From the NCBI RefSeq assembly GCF_036346855.1, contig NZ_CP107841.1, positions 8,932,001-8,996,000 of the forward strand: DNA of 64,000 nt. The letters run 5' to 3'. Shown here piece after piece: positions 1 through 8,587 of this stretch. Below the pieces are notes generated by a model. It was not told the origin of the DNA. It ran no database searches and saw only the letters and a program-made list of their open reading frames with translations. The stretch is from Streptomyces europaeiscabiei (GTDB lineage: Bacteria; Actinomycetota; Actinomycetes; Streptomycetales; Streptomycetaceae). A program made the position numbers and the translations under genes. Numbering within the stretch: position 1 is the first letter of the stretch; each line of letters opens with the position of its first letter.

Positions 1-378
1 GGCGACGAGCCGCTGCACGTCTTCGGCGACCTGGTGGTCTTCCTCGACGACGACCCGGCCGAGGCGGCGGCCCGGCGGGAGCGCCTCGACACGCTCGCGG
101 GCGAGCCGTACACGAGTGACGCCCGGATCTTCACCGGTACGCCGGTCCAACTCGCGGATCTGCTGCAGGAGTTGGCGGAGGCTGGTCTGACGGGATTCCG
201 GCTGCGGCCCGCGGTCCTGGGCCACGACCTCCCGGCGATCACCCGCGGCCTCGTGCCCGAACTCCAGCGCCGCGACGCCTTCCGCCGCGCCTACGAGGCC
301 GAGACCCTGCGCGGCCTGCTGGGGCTGCCCCGCCCCGCCAGCCGCTACGCCGACGCCGCAGCGACCGCGACCCTCTGA
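1..378 (+). CDS. LLM-class flavin-dependent oxidoreductase, C-terminal part
   Basis: The reading frame is open from the first base, so the gene begins upstream of the window; only about 125 C-terminal residues are present. The visible part holds a short strand (HVFGDLVVFLDDDP), then an ITGTP-like FTGTPVQLADLLQEL segment, and the closing pattern LVPELQRRDAFRRAYE followed by TLRGLLGL. This is how bacterial luciferase-like FMN or F420 monooxygenases end. The gene stops 21 bp before another enzyme of the same superfamily with a similar C-terminus, so the two are probably cotranscribed and may act on related substrates. The substrate cannot be told from this fragment. Confidence 0.8.
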   Translation, partial: GDEPLHVFGDLVVFLDDDPAEAAARRERLDTLAGEPYTSDARIFTGTPVQLADLLQELAEAGLTGFRLRPAVLGHDLPAITRGLVPELQRRDAFRRAYEAETLRGLLGLPRPASRYADAAATATL

Positions 379-399
379 GCCGTAGGGAGACCGACCACC

Positions 400-1746
400 A
401 TGAGCAAGCCCCTGAAGCAGATCCACCTGGCCGCCCACTTCCCCGGCGTCAACAACACCACCGTATGGAGCGCCCCGGAGGCCGGTAGCCACATCGAGTT
501 CAGCTCCTTCACGCACTTCGCGCGGACGGCCGAGCGCGCCAAGTTCGACTTCCTGTTCCTCGCGGAGGGCCTGCGGCTGCGCGAACAGGGCGGCAGCATC
601 TACGACCTGGATGTCGTCGGCCGCCCCGACACCTTCACCGTCCTCGCCGCGCTGGCCGCCGTCACCGACCGTCTCGGACTCACCGGAACCATCAACTCCA
701 CCTTCAACGAGCCGTACGAGGTGGCCCGACAGTTCGCGAGCCTCGACCACCTCTCCGGCGGGCGTGCCGCGTGGAACGTCGTCACCTCCTGGGACGCCTT
801 CACCGGCGAGAACTTCCGCCGGGGCGGCTTTCTGCCGCAGGAGGAGCGCTACTCCCGCGCCAAGGAGTTCCTGGCCACGGCGAACGAACTCTTCGACTCC
901 TGGGACGGGGACGAGATCGTCGCCGACCGGGAGACGGGCGTCTTCCTGCGGGACGCCAAGGCGGGAGCCTTCGTCCACAGCGGACAGCACTTCGACATCG
1001 AGGGCCGGTTCAACGTCCCGCGCTCACCGCAGGGCCGCCCGGTCGTCTTCCAGGCGGGCGACTCCGACGAGGGCCGTGAGTTCGCCGCCGCCGGTGCCGA
1101 CGCCATCTTCAGCCGGTACGCGAGCCCGGACGCGGGTCGGGCCTTCTACACCGACGTCAAGAACCGTCTCGCCACGTACGGCCGCCGCGAGGACCAGCTG
1201 CTCATCCTGCCCGCGGCCAGTTTCATTCTCGGCGATACCGACGAGGAGGCGGAGGAGCTCGCCCACGACGTCCGCCGACAGCAGGTCAGCGGCGCCACCG
1301 CACTCAAGCATCTGGAGTTCGTCTGGAACCGGGACCTGTCCTCCTTCGACCCCGACGGACCGCTCCCCGACATCGACCCGGACATCAGCGACACCCACAT
1401 CTCCAAGGGCCGCGCCCAGGTCCGTATGTACCGCGACCCGCTGGCCACCGCCCGCGAATGGCGGGAGCGTGCCGCCGCCCACAACTGGTCCATCCGCGAC
1501 CTGGTCATCGAGACCGGCAACCGGCAGAACTTCATCGGCTCGCCGGAGACGGTCGCCCGCACGATCAACGACTACGTCCAGTCGGATGCCGCCGACGGCT
1601 TCATCCTCGTCCCCCACATCACCCCCACCGGCCTCGACCCCTTCGCCGACAAGGTCGTACCGCTGCTCCAGGAACGGGGTGTCTTCCGCGCGGACTACGA
1701 GGGCACGACCCTCCGCGACCACCTGGGACTGGAAGCACTGTCCTAG
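400..1746 (+). CDS. NtaA/SnaA/DszA-family FMN-dependent monooxygenase
   Basis: This is a 448-residue luciferase-fold monooxygenase that would use reduced FMN supplied by a separate reductase. Family marks are the N-terminal IHLAAHFPGVNNTTVW, the ARTAERAKFDFLFLAEGL segment, SGGRAAWNVVTSWD near residue 120-135, and NRQNFIGSPETVA with the C-terminal LLQERGVFRADYEGTTLRDHLGL. The length is normal for nitrilotriacetate and dibenzothiophene sulfone monooxygenases. The ATG follows a purine-rich stretch (GTAGGGAGA) at proper spacing, 21 bp after the preceding related enzyme. The family acts on C-N, C-S or aromatic substrates. The adjacent amidohydrolase suggests a nitrogen-compound salvage cluster, which is inference. 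Confidence 0.9.
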   Translation: MSKPLKQIHLAAHFPGVNNTTVWSAPEAGSHIEFSSFTHFARTAERAKFDFLFLAEGLRLREQGGSIYDLDVVGRPDTFTVLAALAAVTDRLGLTGTINSTFNEPYEVARQFASLDHLSGGRAAWNVVTSWDAFTGENFRRGGFLPQEERYSRAKEFLATANELFDSWDGDEIVADRETGVFLRDAKAGAFVHSGQHFDIEGRFNVPRSPQGRPVVFQAGDSDEGREFAAAGADAIFSRYASPDAGRAFYTDVKNRLATYGRREDQLLILPAASFILGDTDEEAEELAHDVRRQQVSGATALKHLEFVWNRDLSSFDPDGPLPDIDPDISDTHISKGRAQVRMYRDPLATAREWRERAAAHNWSIRDLVIETGNRQNFIGSPETVARTINDYVQSDAADGFILVPHITPTGLDPFADKVVPLLQERGVFRADYEGTTLRDHLGLEALS

Positions 1747-1982
1747 CCGCAGGTGGTCGTCCGCCGCGGCACGCAGCTGCGGGCAGCCGAACCCGTATCC
1801 GGCGGCCGGGGCGGAAGGAACCCCAGTCCCGGTCGTCGCCGACGAGGGCTGCGGGCCGATGGACACGCCCGTCCGGCGGGTGGCGGGGGAGTGCGTGCCG
1901 CTGTCGTTCGGCCGCGCCCCTAAGGAGCGGGTCGTCGTCGGTGTCGGCCGGGTCACGAGGACGGTCCGCGACCGCGTCGCAT

Positions 1983-2003
1983 ACTGACTGCCCGTCAGTT
2001 TTT
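1983..2003. promoter_or_regulatory. Inverted repeat ACTGAC-N5-GTCAGT followed by T5
   Basis: A perfect 6-bp inverted repeat around TGCCC, followed by five T, lies 30 bp upstream of the amidohydrolase ATG. It resembles either a short TetR-type operator for the downstream gene or a weak terminator of the monooxygenase pair. The sequence alone does not decide between them. Confidence 0.35.
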
Positions 2004-2033
2004 CACGCGGACCCACCTCTGGGAGGAACGGCG

Positions 2034-3395
2034 ATGACCAAACGGATGCTCCTGCGCTCGGGCCATGTCGTCTCGATGGATCCGGCCATCGGTGACCTGC
2101 CCGAGGGCGACGTCCTCATCGAGGACGGCACGATCACGGCGGTCGAACGCGAGATCGAAGCGGACGTGGACGCCGAGGTGCTCGACATGACCGGCCGCAT
2201 CGTCATCCCCGGCTTCGTCGACACCCACCGCCACACCTGGGAGGCGTCGATCCGCGGCTGCGCCCCCGACGCCACCCTCGACGACTACTTCGTGGACGTC
2301 CTCGACACCTTCGCACCCGTCTACACCCCCGAGGACGTGTACGCCGGCAACCTGGCCGGCACCCTGGAGTGCCTCAACGCGGGCATCACCACCCTCGTCG
2401 ACTGGTCACACATCAACAACACACCCGAGCACCCGGACGCCGCGGTCCGGGCGCTGACGGAGACCGGCATCCGCGCCCAGTACGCGTACGGCAGCGCCAA
2501 CACCTCACTCGCCGACTACTGGTTCGACAGCAAGATCGCGGTACCCGGTGACGACGTACGCCGAGTCCGTGACCGGTACTTCGCCTCCGACGACGGCCTG
2601 CTCACCATGGCGCTGGCCACGCGCGGCCCCGGCTTCTGCGCCGACGACGTCGTCACCCGGGAATGGGGCCTCGCCCGCGAACTGGGCATCCCGATCACCG
2701 TGCACGTCGCCATGGGCCGCCTGGCCGGACGCTTCGGCATGGTCAGGCAGTTGCACGAGCTGGGCCTGCTCGGCCCCGACACGACGTACGTCCACTGCTG
2801 CCACCTCAGCGAGGACGAGTGGCGGATGGTGGCCGACAGCGGCGGCACCGTGTCCATCGCCGCCCAGGTGGAGACCCAGATGGGCCACGGCTGGCCGCCC
2901 GTGATGCAGGCGATCGAACACGGGCTGCGGCCGTCCCTGAGCATCGACGTCGTCACCACCGTGCCCGGCGACATGTTCACCCAGATCCGGGCCGCCTTCG
3001 CCGCCGAACGGGCACGGGTCAACGCCGACTGCTGGCAGGCCAACCTGCCCGTGCCGAAGACGATGCTGACGGCACGTCGGATGCTGGAGATCGCCACGCT
3101 CAACGGGGCTCACGTGGCCGGCGTGGAGGACCGTACCGGCTCCCTCACCCCCGGCAAGCGGGCCGACATCGTCGCACTCGACGCGACCGCCCTCAACATG
3201 GCGCCCGTGCACGACGCGGCGGCCGCCGTGACCCTCGGCGCGGACGTCTCCAACGTGGAGACGGTCATCGTGGACGGCGTGGTCCGCAAGCGCGACGGCA
3301 GGCTGCTCGCGGACGTCGGCCGGGCCCGCCGCCTGGTCGAGGAGTCACGTGACCGGCTGCTGGCGGCCGTGGCGGCGAGGAAGCCGGAAGCATGA
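2034..3395 (+). CDS. Amidohydrolase-family deaminase/hydrolase (ATZ/TRZ type)
   Basis: This is a 453-residue metal-dependent hydrolase of the amidohydrolase superfamily. The metal-binding HxH motif is DTHRH (His65, His67), after the typical N-terminal beta-sandwich ending GRIVIPGFVDTHRH. Further ligands lie in ITVHVAMG and TYVHCCHLS, and the catalytic Asp in PSLSIDVVTT. The C-terminus returns to the composite domain with TGSLTPGKRADIVALD and a final VIVDGVVRKRDG. The ATG at 2034 follows GGGAGGAACGGCG, an excellent ribosome binding site; longer in-frame extensions lack one. Cytosine, 8-oxoguanine and s-triazine deaminases share this fold. The substrate here is undetermined, but a purine or pyrimidine-like amine fits the neighbouring monooxygenases. 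Confidence 0.9.
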   Translation: MTKRMLLRSGHVVSMDPAIGDLPEGDVLIEDGTITAVEREIEADVDAEVLDMTGRIVIPGFVDTHRHTWEASIRGCAPDATLDDYFVDVLDTFAPVYTPEDVYAGNLAGTLECLNAGITTLVDWSHINNTPEHPDAAVRALTETGIRAQYAYGSANTSLADYWFDSKIAVPGDDVRRVRDRYFASDDGLLTMALATRGPGFCADDVVTREWGLARELGIPITVHVAMGRLAGRFGMVRQLHELGLLGPDTTYVHCCHLSEDEWRMVADSGGTVSIAAQVETQMGHGWPPVMQAIEHGLRPSLSIDVVTTVPGDMFTQIRAAFAAERARVNADCWQANLPVPKTMLTARRMLEIATLNGAHVAGVEDRTGSLTPGKRADIVALDATALNMAPVHDAAAAVTLGADVSNVETVIVDGVVRKRDGRLLADVGRARRLVEESRDRLLAAVAARKPEA

Positions 3396-3662
3396 CGCAC
3401 CCTGTGATACGCCGGGCCGCCGAGACCCCCGACCGCCGTACGACAGCGGGGGGTTCCGGCGGCGCGAGGTCGTCGGCGAGACGGAAGGCGCCGCGCACAC
3501 CCGCTCGGCCGTCTGCGAACCACGGTCCCACGGCAGGGCCGACGCCCACGTCCACGCGACGGGGCGAGCTTGCACATCCTCCGGCGACCGCTCGGTCGAC
3601 GCGGGGTTCCCGAACGTCGACGGGGGCGGCTGCTGCGCAGGCGCCGCCCGCCTGCCGCGCTG

Positions 3663-4145
3663 TCAGTCCTCGCGCGGCCAGTTCTCGGCCTCGAACATCC
3701 AGCGCTGCTTCTCCAACTCGTAGGTGATGGAGATCAGCAGGTCCTGCGTGACCTTGTCGGCCTCCTCCGTGGCGTCGATACGCTCGCGCAACCGTCCGAT
3801 CGCCGTCTCCAGCGCCGCCACCAGCAGCCGTACGACCTCGGTGTCCCGCAGCCAGCCGTCCTTCGGCCCCTGCAGGGCGAACCGTGCCGCCACGGTCTCG
3901 GGCCGTCCGTCCGGGGCGACCCCGAGAGCCGCCGCGCGTTCGGCGACCTGATCGGCGAACGACCGTGCCGTGGACACCACCTCGTCGAGCTGGAGGTGGA
4001 TCGAACGGAACCTCGGTCCCACGATGTTCCAGTGGGCCTGCTTCCCGATCAGCGAGAGTCCCAGCAGATCCACCAGGCTCTCCTGCAGCGCCTCGCCCGC
4101 GATCCGGCGGGCGGGCTCGGGAAGGGTGCTCCTCACCATCGTCAT
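3663..4145 (-). CDS. Dps-family DNA starvation/ferritin-like protein
   Basis: This is a 160-residue ferritin-like protein. It shows the Dps pattern in which the ferroxidase site lies between subunits: LIGKQAHWNIVGPRFRSIHL provides the first His/Asp cluster and LDEVV continues helix B. The C-terminal helices carry SITYELEKQRWMFEAENWP, a typical ending of actinobacterial Dps. The protein is expected to form a dodecamer that oxidises iron with peroxide and shields DNA. The start at 4145 is preceded by GAGGAG at 9 nt; the longer frame upstream is a shadow of the WhiB gene. It begins 13 bp after the WhiB-like gene, on the same strand, so it is probably cotranscribed and linked to stress response. 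Confidence 0.9.
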   Translation of the reverse strand: MTMVRSTLPEPARRIAGEALQESLVDLLGLSLIGKQAHWNIVGPRFRSIHLQLDEVVSTARSFADQVAERAAALGVAPDGRPETVAARFALQGPKDGWLRDTEVVRLLVAALETAIGRLRERIDATEEADKVTQDLLISITYELEKQRWMFEAENWPRED

Positions 4146-4158
4146 TGCTCGTTGCTCC

Positions 4159-4434
4159 TCATCGCATCGTGCCGGCGAACGCTTCGTGCCGGGCGGCGTC
4201 GGCGCTCCCGGCCCTGCGGAGCAGTTCGGTGCGCTCCTCCTCGCCCATGCCGCCCCACACGCCGGCCGTCTGCCCGTTGCCGAGCGCCCAGTTGAGGCAC
4301 TCGCGGCGCACCGGGCAGCGGGCGCAGACACGCTTGGCGGTGGCGACGTCGTCGATCGCCGGCCCTGTAGTGCCCACGGGGAAGAACAGTTCGGGGTCCT
4401 CTCCCACGCAGGCCGCTCTCCGCAACCACTCCAT
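4159..4434 (-). CDS. WhiB-family Fe-S transcriptional regulator
   Basis: This 91-residue protein has the four cysteines expected to bind a [4Fe-4S] cluster: Cys9, then Cys37-x2-Cys40-x5-Cys46. The turn GVWGG (58-62) and a short basic tail (ERTELLRRAG) follow. The opening MEWLRRAACVGEDPELFFPV matches WhiB-like proteins such as WblE, which supports the ATG at 4434 even though no strong ribosome binding site precedes it. An upstream in-frame TTG cannot be excluded. WhiB proteins work with the primary sigma factor and sense redox or NO. Lying 13 bp before dps suggests it governs, or is induced with, an oxidative or starvation response. Confidence 0.88.
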   Translation of the reverse strand: MEWLRRAACVGEDPELFFPVGTTGPAIDDVATAKRVCARCPVRRECLNWALGNGQTAGVWGGMGEEERTELLRRAGSADAARHEAFAGTMR

Positions 4435-4487
4435 GCGGGTCCGGGTGCCCAGGTCGCACAAGCGAAAACGCGGCGTGAAGCAGCAGC

Positions 4488-5297
4488 TCAGCGCCCCAGC
4501 ACGCCGTCCACGAACTCCTTGACGTCCGCGAGCACTTCGCCCCTGTTCGTCTCGTTGAACACCTCGTGCCGGGCGCCGGGATAGACGCGCTCGCTCCACT
4601 CGGCGCCGCGGAGCTCCTCGATCCCCGTACGGCTGCCGGGCAGCGGCACGATCCGGTCGTCGTCGCCGTGCAGCCACAGCAGCGGAAGCGAACCGATGGA
4701 CCCGCTCTTCGAGATCGTCTCCAGGGAGCGGTCGATGGCCTCCAGCGTCGGCCGCTTGAACGGGCCGTGCCACACCAGCGGATCGTTCGCGTACGCGGCA
4801 CCGACCGCCATGTCCCGCGAGAGTATCTTCGGATCGAGCGGCACGTCGGGCACCTCCGGCGGCGCGAGCAGTGCCCTCAGCGGCTCCCAGATGCCGATCA
4901 GAGGCCCGGACAGCACGACCGCGGCGAGCCCCGCGCCGTACTGCTGGGCGTACCGCGCGGCGATCAGACCGCCCATGGAATGGCCGATCAGCACCACCGG
5001 CAGACCCGGATACGCGGCCCTGGCCAGCACCTCCACGGTGTGCACATCGGTGACCACGGCCTCGAAGTCCTCGATCAGCACCCGCTCGCCCGCCGACCTG
5101 CCGTGCCCCATGTGATCGGGCCCGAACACCGCCGCACCGTGCCGTACCAGGGCGTCGGCCACATGTTCGTACCGGCCGATGTGCTCCCCGTAGCCGTGCA
5201 CCAGGAGCACGACGTAACGCGCCCCCTCGCACGGCCATTCCCGTGCGGTGACACCGCCCCGCGTACCGGCGAAGCTGTGCTCGCGCGAGTCGGCCAT
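4488..5297 (-). CDS. Alpha/beta hydrolase, monoacylglycerol lipase-like
   Basis: This is a 269-residue alpha/beta hydrolase. The nucleophile elbow is GHSMGG with Ser107. The oxyanion segment is VVLLVHGYGEHIGRYEHVA, the acid lies in LLWLHGDDDRIVP, and the His in GARHEVFNE near residue 245. HGYGEHxGRY and GHGRSxGER are typical of monoglyceride lipases and lysophospholipases (serine aminopeptidase S33 group). The ATG at 5297 follows GGAGGAG at 4 nt; the much longer upstream frame lacks domain content. It is a soluble, probably cytoplasmic enzyme of lipid turnover and ends 53 bp upstream of the WhiB gene on the same strand. Confidence 0.88.
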   Translation of the reverse strand: MADSREHSFAGTRGGVTAREWPCEGARYVVLLVHGYGEHIGRYEHVADALVRHGAAVFGPDHMGHGRSAGERVLIEDFEAVVTDVHTVEVLARAAYPGLPVVLIGHSMGGLIAARYAQQYGAGLAAVVLSGPLIGIWEPLRALLAPPEVPDVPLDPKILSRDMAVGAAYANDPLVWHGPFKRPTLEAIDRSLETISKSGSIGSLPLLWLHGDDDRIVPLPGSRTGIEELRGAEWSERVYPGARHEVFNETNRGEVLADVKEFVDGVLGR

Positions 5298-5523
5298 GAC
5301 TCCTCCAACTACGTCGGTGAAGGTACCCGGGGGATCTTGCCAGCCCGTCGGACGTTGGTCCATGGGCCGACCGGGGCGAAAGCCGAACCGGGCGGCGGCG
5401 GGGGCGCGGAAGATCGAACCGGGCGCAGTCGGGGCCTGGGGAGTCAGGATCGGAAGGTGGCAGGGCCAACTGGCGAGACGGTCCTGTCGCGCGCCGACAG
5501 GTGCGCATAGCATCGGACCCCGC

Positions 5524-6297
5524 ATGAACACCATGACTCTCTGGCACCTGTCCGTGGCCGAGTTCGCGGTCCTCGCCTTCGCCGCAGTACTCGTCGGCTT
5601 CTCGAAGACAGCCGTGAGCGGTGCCAACACGGTCAGCCTCGCGATCTTCGCGGCGGTCCTGCCCGCCCGCGCCTCGACCGGCGTCCTCCTGCCGATCCTC
5701 ATCGTCGGGGACGTCCTCGCCGTACTCACCTACCGCAGGCACGCCCACTGGCCCACCCTGTGGAAACTCTTCCCGGCCGTCGGTGCCGGCGTGGTCCTCG
5801 GCACGCTGTTCCTGATCTGGGCCGACGACCAGATCGTCCGGACCTCCATCGGCGCGATCCTGCTGCTGATGACGGCCGTCACGATCTGGCGCCGCCGCAC
5901 GGTCGACAAGGACGACGAACCCGACGCGATCACCACCCGCGCCGGCCGTGTGAAGGCCCGCTCGTACGGCGTCCTCGGCGGCTTCACCACCATGGTCGCC
6001 AACGCAGGCGGCCCCGTGATGTCCATGTACCTGCTCTCGGCGGGCTTCCGGAAGCTCGGCTTCCTGGGCACCTCGGCCTTCTTCTTCCTCATCGTCAACG
6101 TCTCCAAGGTCCCCTTCAGTGTGGGTCTCGGCCTCATCGACGGGCACTCCCTGCTGCTGGACGCCGCACTCGCCCTGTTCGTCGTGCCGGGCGCCTTCCT
6201 CGGCAAGTGGGCGGTCAACCGCATCAACCAGAAGCTGTTCGAACAGTTGGTGATCGCGGCGACGATCGTGGGCGGCCTGCAACTACTTCTCCGATGA
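5524..6297 (+). CDS. TauE/SafE-family membrane transporter
   Basis: This 257-residue polytopic membrane protein has about eight hydrophobic segments and the two-half arrangement of TauE/SafE (DUF81) permeases. The halves are FAVLAFAAVLVGFSKTAVSG near residue 14-33 and GVLGGFTTMVANAGGPVMSM after the central cytoplasmic loop (RRRTVDKDDEPDAITTRAG). GFSKTAVSG and TTMVANAGGP are the paired family motifs. Such proteins export sulfite, sulfoacetate or related organic anions; the substrate is not evident. The start is set at ATG 5524 because the membrane-spanning region begins shortly after. A second ATG lies at 5533 and neither has a clear ribosome binding site. Confidence 0.85.
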   Translation: MNTMTLWHLSVAEFAVLAFAAVLVGFSKTAVSGANTVSLAIFAAVLPARASTGVLLPILIVGDVLAVLTYRRHAHWPTLWKLFPAVGAGVVLGTLFLIWADDQIVRTSIGAILLLMTAVTIWRRRTVDKDDEPDAITTRAGRVKARSYGVLGGFTTMVANAGGPVMSMYLLSAGFRKLGFLGTSAFFFLIVNVSKVPFSVGLGLIDGHSLLLDAALALFVVPGAFLGKWAVNRINQKLFEQLVIAATIVGGLQLLLR

Positions 6298-6389
6298 CGC
6301 CCCCGCCCCGGAGGACGTCGGTTCCGGTGCCCGCGGGGACAGCCCTTGGGTCAGGTCCTCCCGTGGCGGGCGCTCGGCGATGGTGGCGA

Positions 6390-6780
6390 CGGTGGTCGGC
6401 CCGCGCGGAACCGATGCTGCCGACGCGGCTGTTCCGCAATCCGCGATCAGCGCCATCGCGGTGACCATGAGCCCGCCCGTGCCCACGCCCTGCAAGGCCC
6501 GCCACACGATCGCGGCGTCATGTCCGAGGCGAGGCCGCACAGGAACGAGCCCGTGATGAAGACGACCGCCGACACCTGGAGAACGACCTTCTGGCCGAAC
6601 AGGTCGCCCGACTTCCCCACCAGGGCCGTCGACACCGTCTCCGTCGGCAGATACGCCGTCACGACCCACGTCATGTGCTCCGCACCGCCCAGGTCCGACA
6701 CGATCGTCGCAGCGCCGTCTCCACGATCGTCCGGTCGAGGGCCACCGGCGGCATCCCCGGCGTGATCGTCACAAAGTCGA
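6390..6780 (-). pseudogene. MFS (DHA2/EmrB-QacA-type) transporter fragment, frameshifted
   Basis: Three overlapping reading frames on this strand together spell the start of a 14-TM drug:H+ antiporter: PGMPPVALDRTIVETAL (ending near 6700), SDLGGAEHMTWVVTAYL to VFITGSFLCGLASDM (6701 to about 6530), then AIVWRALQGVGTGGLMVTAM and ALIAD (to about 6430). The order is right for TM1 to TM4, but frames change near 6690 and 6530. The remaining two thirds of the transporter are missing. It is therefore a decayed remnant between a TauE permease and the DUF309 gene. Confidence 0.75.
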
Positions 6781-6825
6781 CATCGCGTTGTGCGTCACGG
6801 CGCGCCGACGCGCGCCCCTGCGTGT

Positions 6826-7380
6826 CTACCGCTGTCCGGAACGGGCCGTCGCATGCCCGGCCTGGTCCCCGCGCAACCGGGGAGCGCAGGCCTCCGCGTC
6901 CACCGCCCGTCCCTCCCGCTCCACGACGTCGGCCAGCCGCCGCGCCCAGGCCCCCACCCCGGCCAGATCGACACCGTAGGGCTGCCGCCGTCGGCTCCCG
7001 GCCCCCCACTCCTCGACGGCCCCGGCCCCGCGCCGCAGCAGCAGTGCCCCACCCTTGACGTTCCCGCGTGCAGAGTGCGTGAGGCCCACCGCGAGCTGGG
7101 CCAGCCCCCGCCACAGCGGGCGCTCCTCGTCCGGCCCCGACTTCCAGGCGTCCTCGAAGACCTCGTGCGCATGGAACGGCTTTCCCGCGTCCAGCAGCGC
7201 CTGCGCCTCGACGACCGTCTCCTCGGGGGCCCGCACCACCCCCTCGGGCTGCCGTTGCACACCCGGCGCCCCGTACGGCAGGGGGCGGCCCAGCCCGTCC
7301 CGGGGCCGCGCGCTCCGCGCCCGCCCCTCCTCGTCCCGGTCCCGCCCCCACGTCGTCCCGTCATCCGCTGTCCCGCTCAT
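6826..7380 (-). CDS. DUF309 domain-containing protein
   Basis: This 184-residue soluble protein has a DUF309 core at residues 55-110: ALLDAGKPFHAHEVFEDAWK, then ERPLWRGLAQLAVGLTHSAR and GNVKGGALLLRRGA. The family is a small helical bundle of unknown biochemical role, common in actinobacteria and often next to tRNA or house-keeping genes. The HAHEVFE motif is the most conserved part. The ATG at 7380 was chosen because the frame upstream runs into the tRNA gene. The C-terminal 35 residues are low-complexity and poorly conserved. No operon partner is visible; the next gene on this side is the tRNA-Pro 100 bp away on the other strand. Confidence 0.75.
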   Translation of the reverse strand: MSGTADDGTTWGRDRDEEGRARSARPRDGLGRPLPYGAPGVQRQPEGVVRAPEETVVEAQALLDAGKPFHAHEVFEDAWKSGPDEERPLWRGLAQLAVGLTHSARGNVKGGALLLRRGAGAVEEWGAGSRRRQPYGVDLAGVGAWARRLADVVEREGRAVDAEACAPRLRGDQAGHATARSGQR

Positions 7381-7480
7381 CCCTCGATTGTCCCCCGCCG
7401 CTCGCCGGCTGCGGGGCGAGGGCCGGACGTACGGTAAAGTTCTCACTGCGCGATCACGCGGTTCACCGCGGACAGCGCAC

Positions 7481-7554
<74 letters not shown>

Positions 7555-7674
7555 CAGTTTGATGGACTGTCGTAGCAGGTCAGGGCCTTGGATCACATGA
7601 CGTGAGACGAGGCCCTTGATCATTTCCGGGCTCTCGTCTCACAATCTCTCACCAACTGGGATGATCTTCCCCAG

Positions 7675-8422
7675 TCAAGCAGCTTGCCTGGCTTCTCCGA
7701 GCCTTGCCTTGAGACTCTGCGGGTCAGGGGGCAGGTAGACGCGCCCGGTGAACGACAGGTCGCTGTGTCCGGCCCAGGCTGAGACCACCGTGTCAGGCAC
7801 CCCGTTGTTGGCCATCCAGGACAGGCACGCATGGCGCGCGCGTACAGACGCACCCGGCGCACTCCTGCTGCCTCCATCGGCTTCTGCGCTTCGCGTCGTG
7901 GCTTGTCCGTCTTGAACGGACGGCCCAGCTCATCGACGCCGACATAGCCGGAGTCCGCGTAGGCCTCGCCCGCCTGCTCCTTCTCTTCGCCTGGAGGGCG
8001 CGGAGCACCACGAGCGCGCTATGAACGGGCTTGGGCAGCGGAAGGACTCGCTTGCCGTTTTGGGTCTTGGGCTGCTTCTCGACGACCTTGTTCCGTAGGC
8101 CTCGCTCCCGGCTTCGGTCGTAGACAATTATGCGGGTATTGCCAACGGCAAGAGTCCCCGATCCGTGAAGGTCAACGTCCTCACGCCACCGTGCGCCACA
8201 GACTTCTGCGGGACGCTCGGCAATAAGGGTGAGAAGCATCGGGCCAAAGAGCCTGTGGCCCTTGCTCGCCTCGACAAAGGCCTTCGCCTCGGCCTCGTCC
8301 CACGGTGGGCGTGCAGGTGCATTCCGAGCGGCCCGGGTACGCGCTTCGCGGGATGCGCCGCTGGCCTGTCCACGGACATCGTCCAGCGTCATGTCGATCA
8401 CCGGTTTGCTGGTGCATTTCAT
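7675..8422 (-). pseudogene. Tyrosine site-specific integrase, truncated and frameshifted
   Basis: The catalytic half of a phage/ICE-type tyrosine recombinase can be assembled from three frames. LLTLIAERPAEVCGARWRED carries the first catalytic Arg. QNGKRVLPLPKPVHSALVVL follows, and a frame change near 7995 gives KEQAGEAYADSGYVGVDELG. A further change near 7830 gives ACLSWMANNGVPDTVVSAWA, GHSDLSFTGRVYLPP with the expected His and Tyr, and an end at the TGA at 7675. The N-terminal arm-binding domain is missing and no intact start exists. It lies just 3' of the tRNA-Pro gene, the usual place of an integrase that targets a tRNA 3' end, so it marks an old integration event. Confidence 0.85.
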
Positions 8423-8587
8423 GCCCGCCGGCCAGGAGGCACCATCGCCGGAGGCCTGCCAACCTGAGCCGGCTACGGAAGGAGAACACCGACCCGCACC
8501 ACACCCTCGCTCTGTACGAGGAGGCCCATCCGCCAGCAGGTCCTCGAAAACGACGCCGTGCGCAGCGGCGGCATCAAGGGGAGTTCA

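Noticed and set aside
611..1987. Long plus-strand ORF of 458 codons overlapping the NtaA-type gene
   Set aside because: Ser/Pro/Arg-rich shadow frame in GC-rich DNA; the true gene is in the frame with family motifs.
4159..6282. Minus-strand ORF of 707 codons
   Set aside because: Only its last 91 codons (WhiB-like) have domain content; the rest is antisense shadow of the hydrolase and TauE genes.
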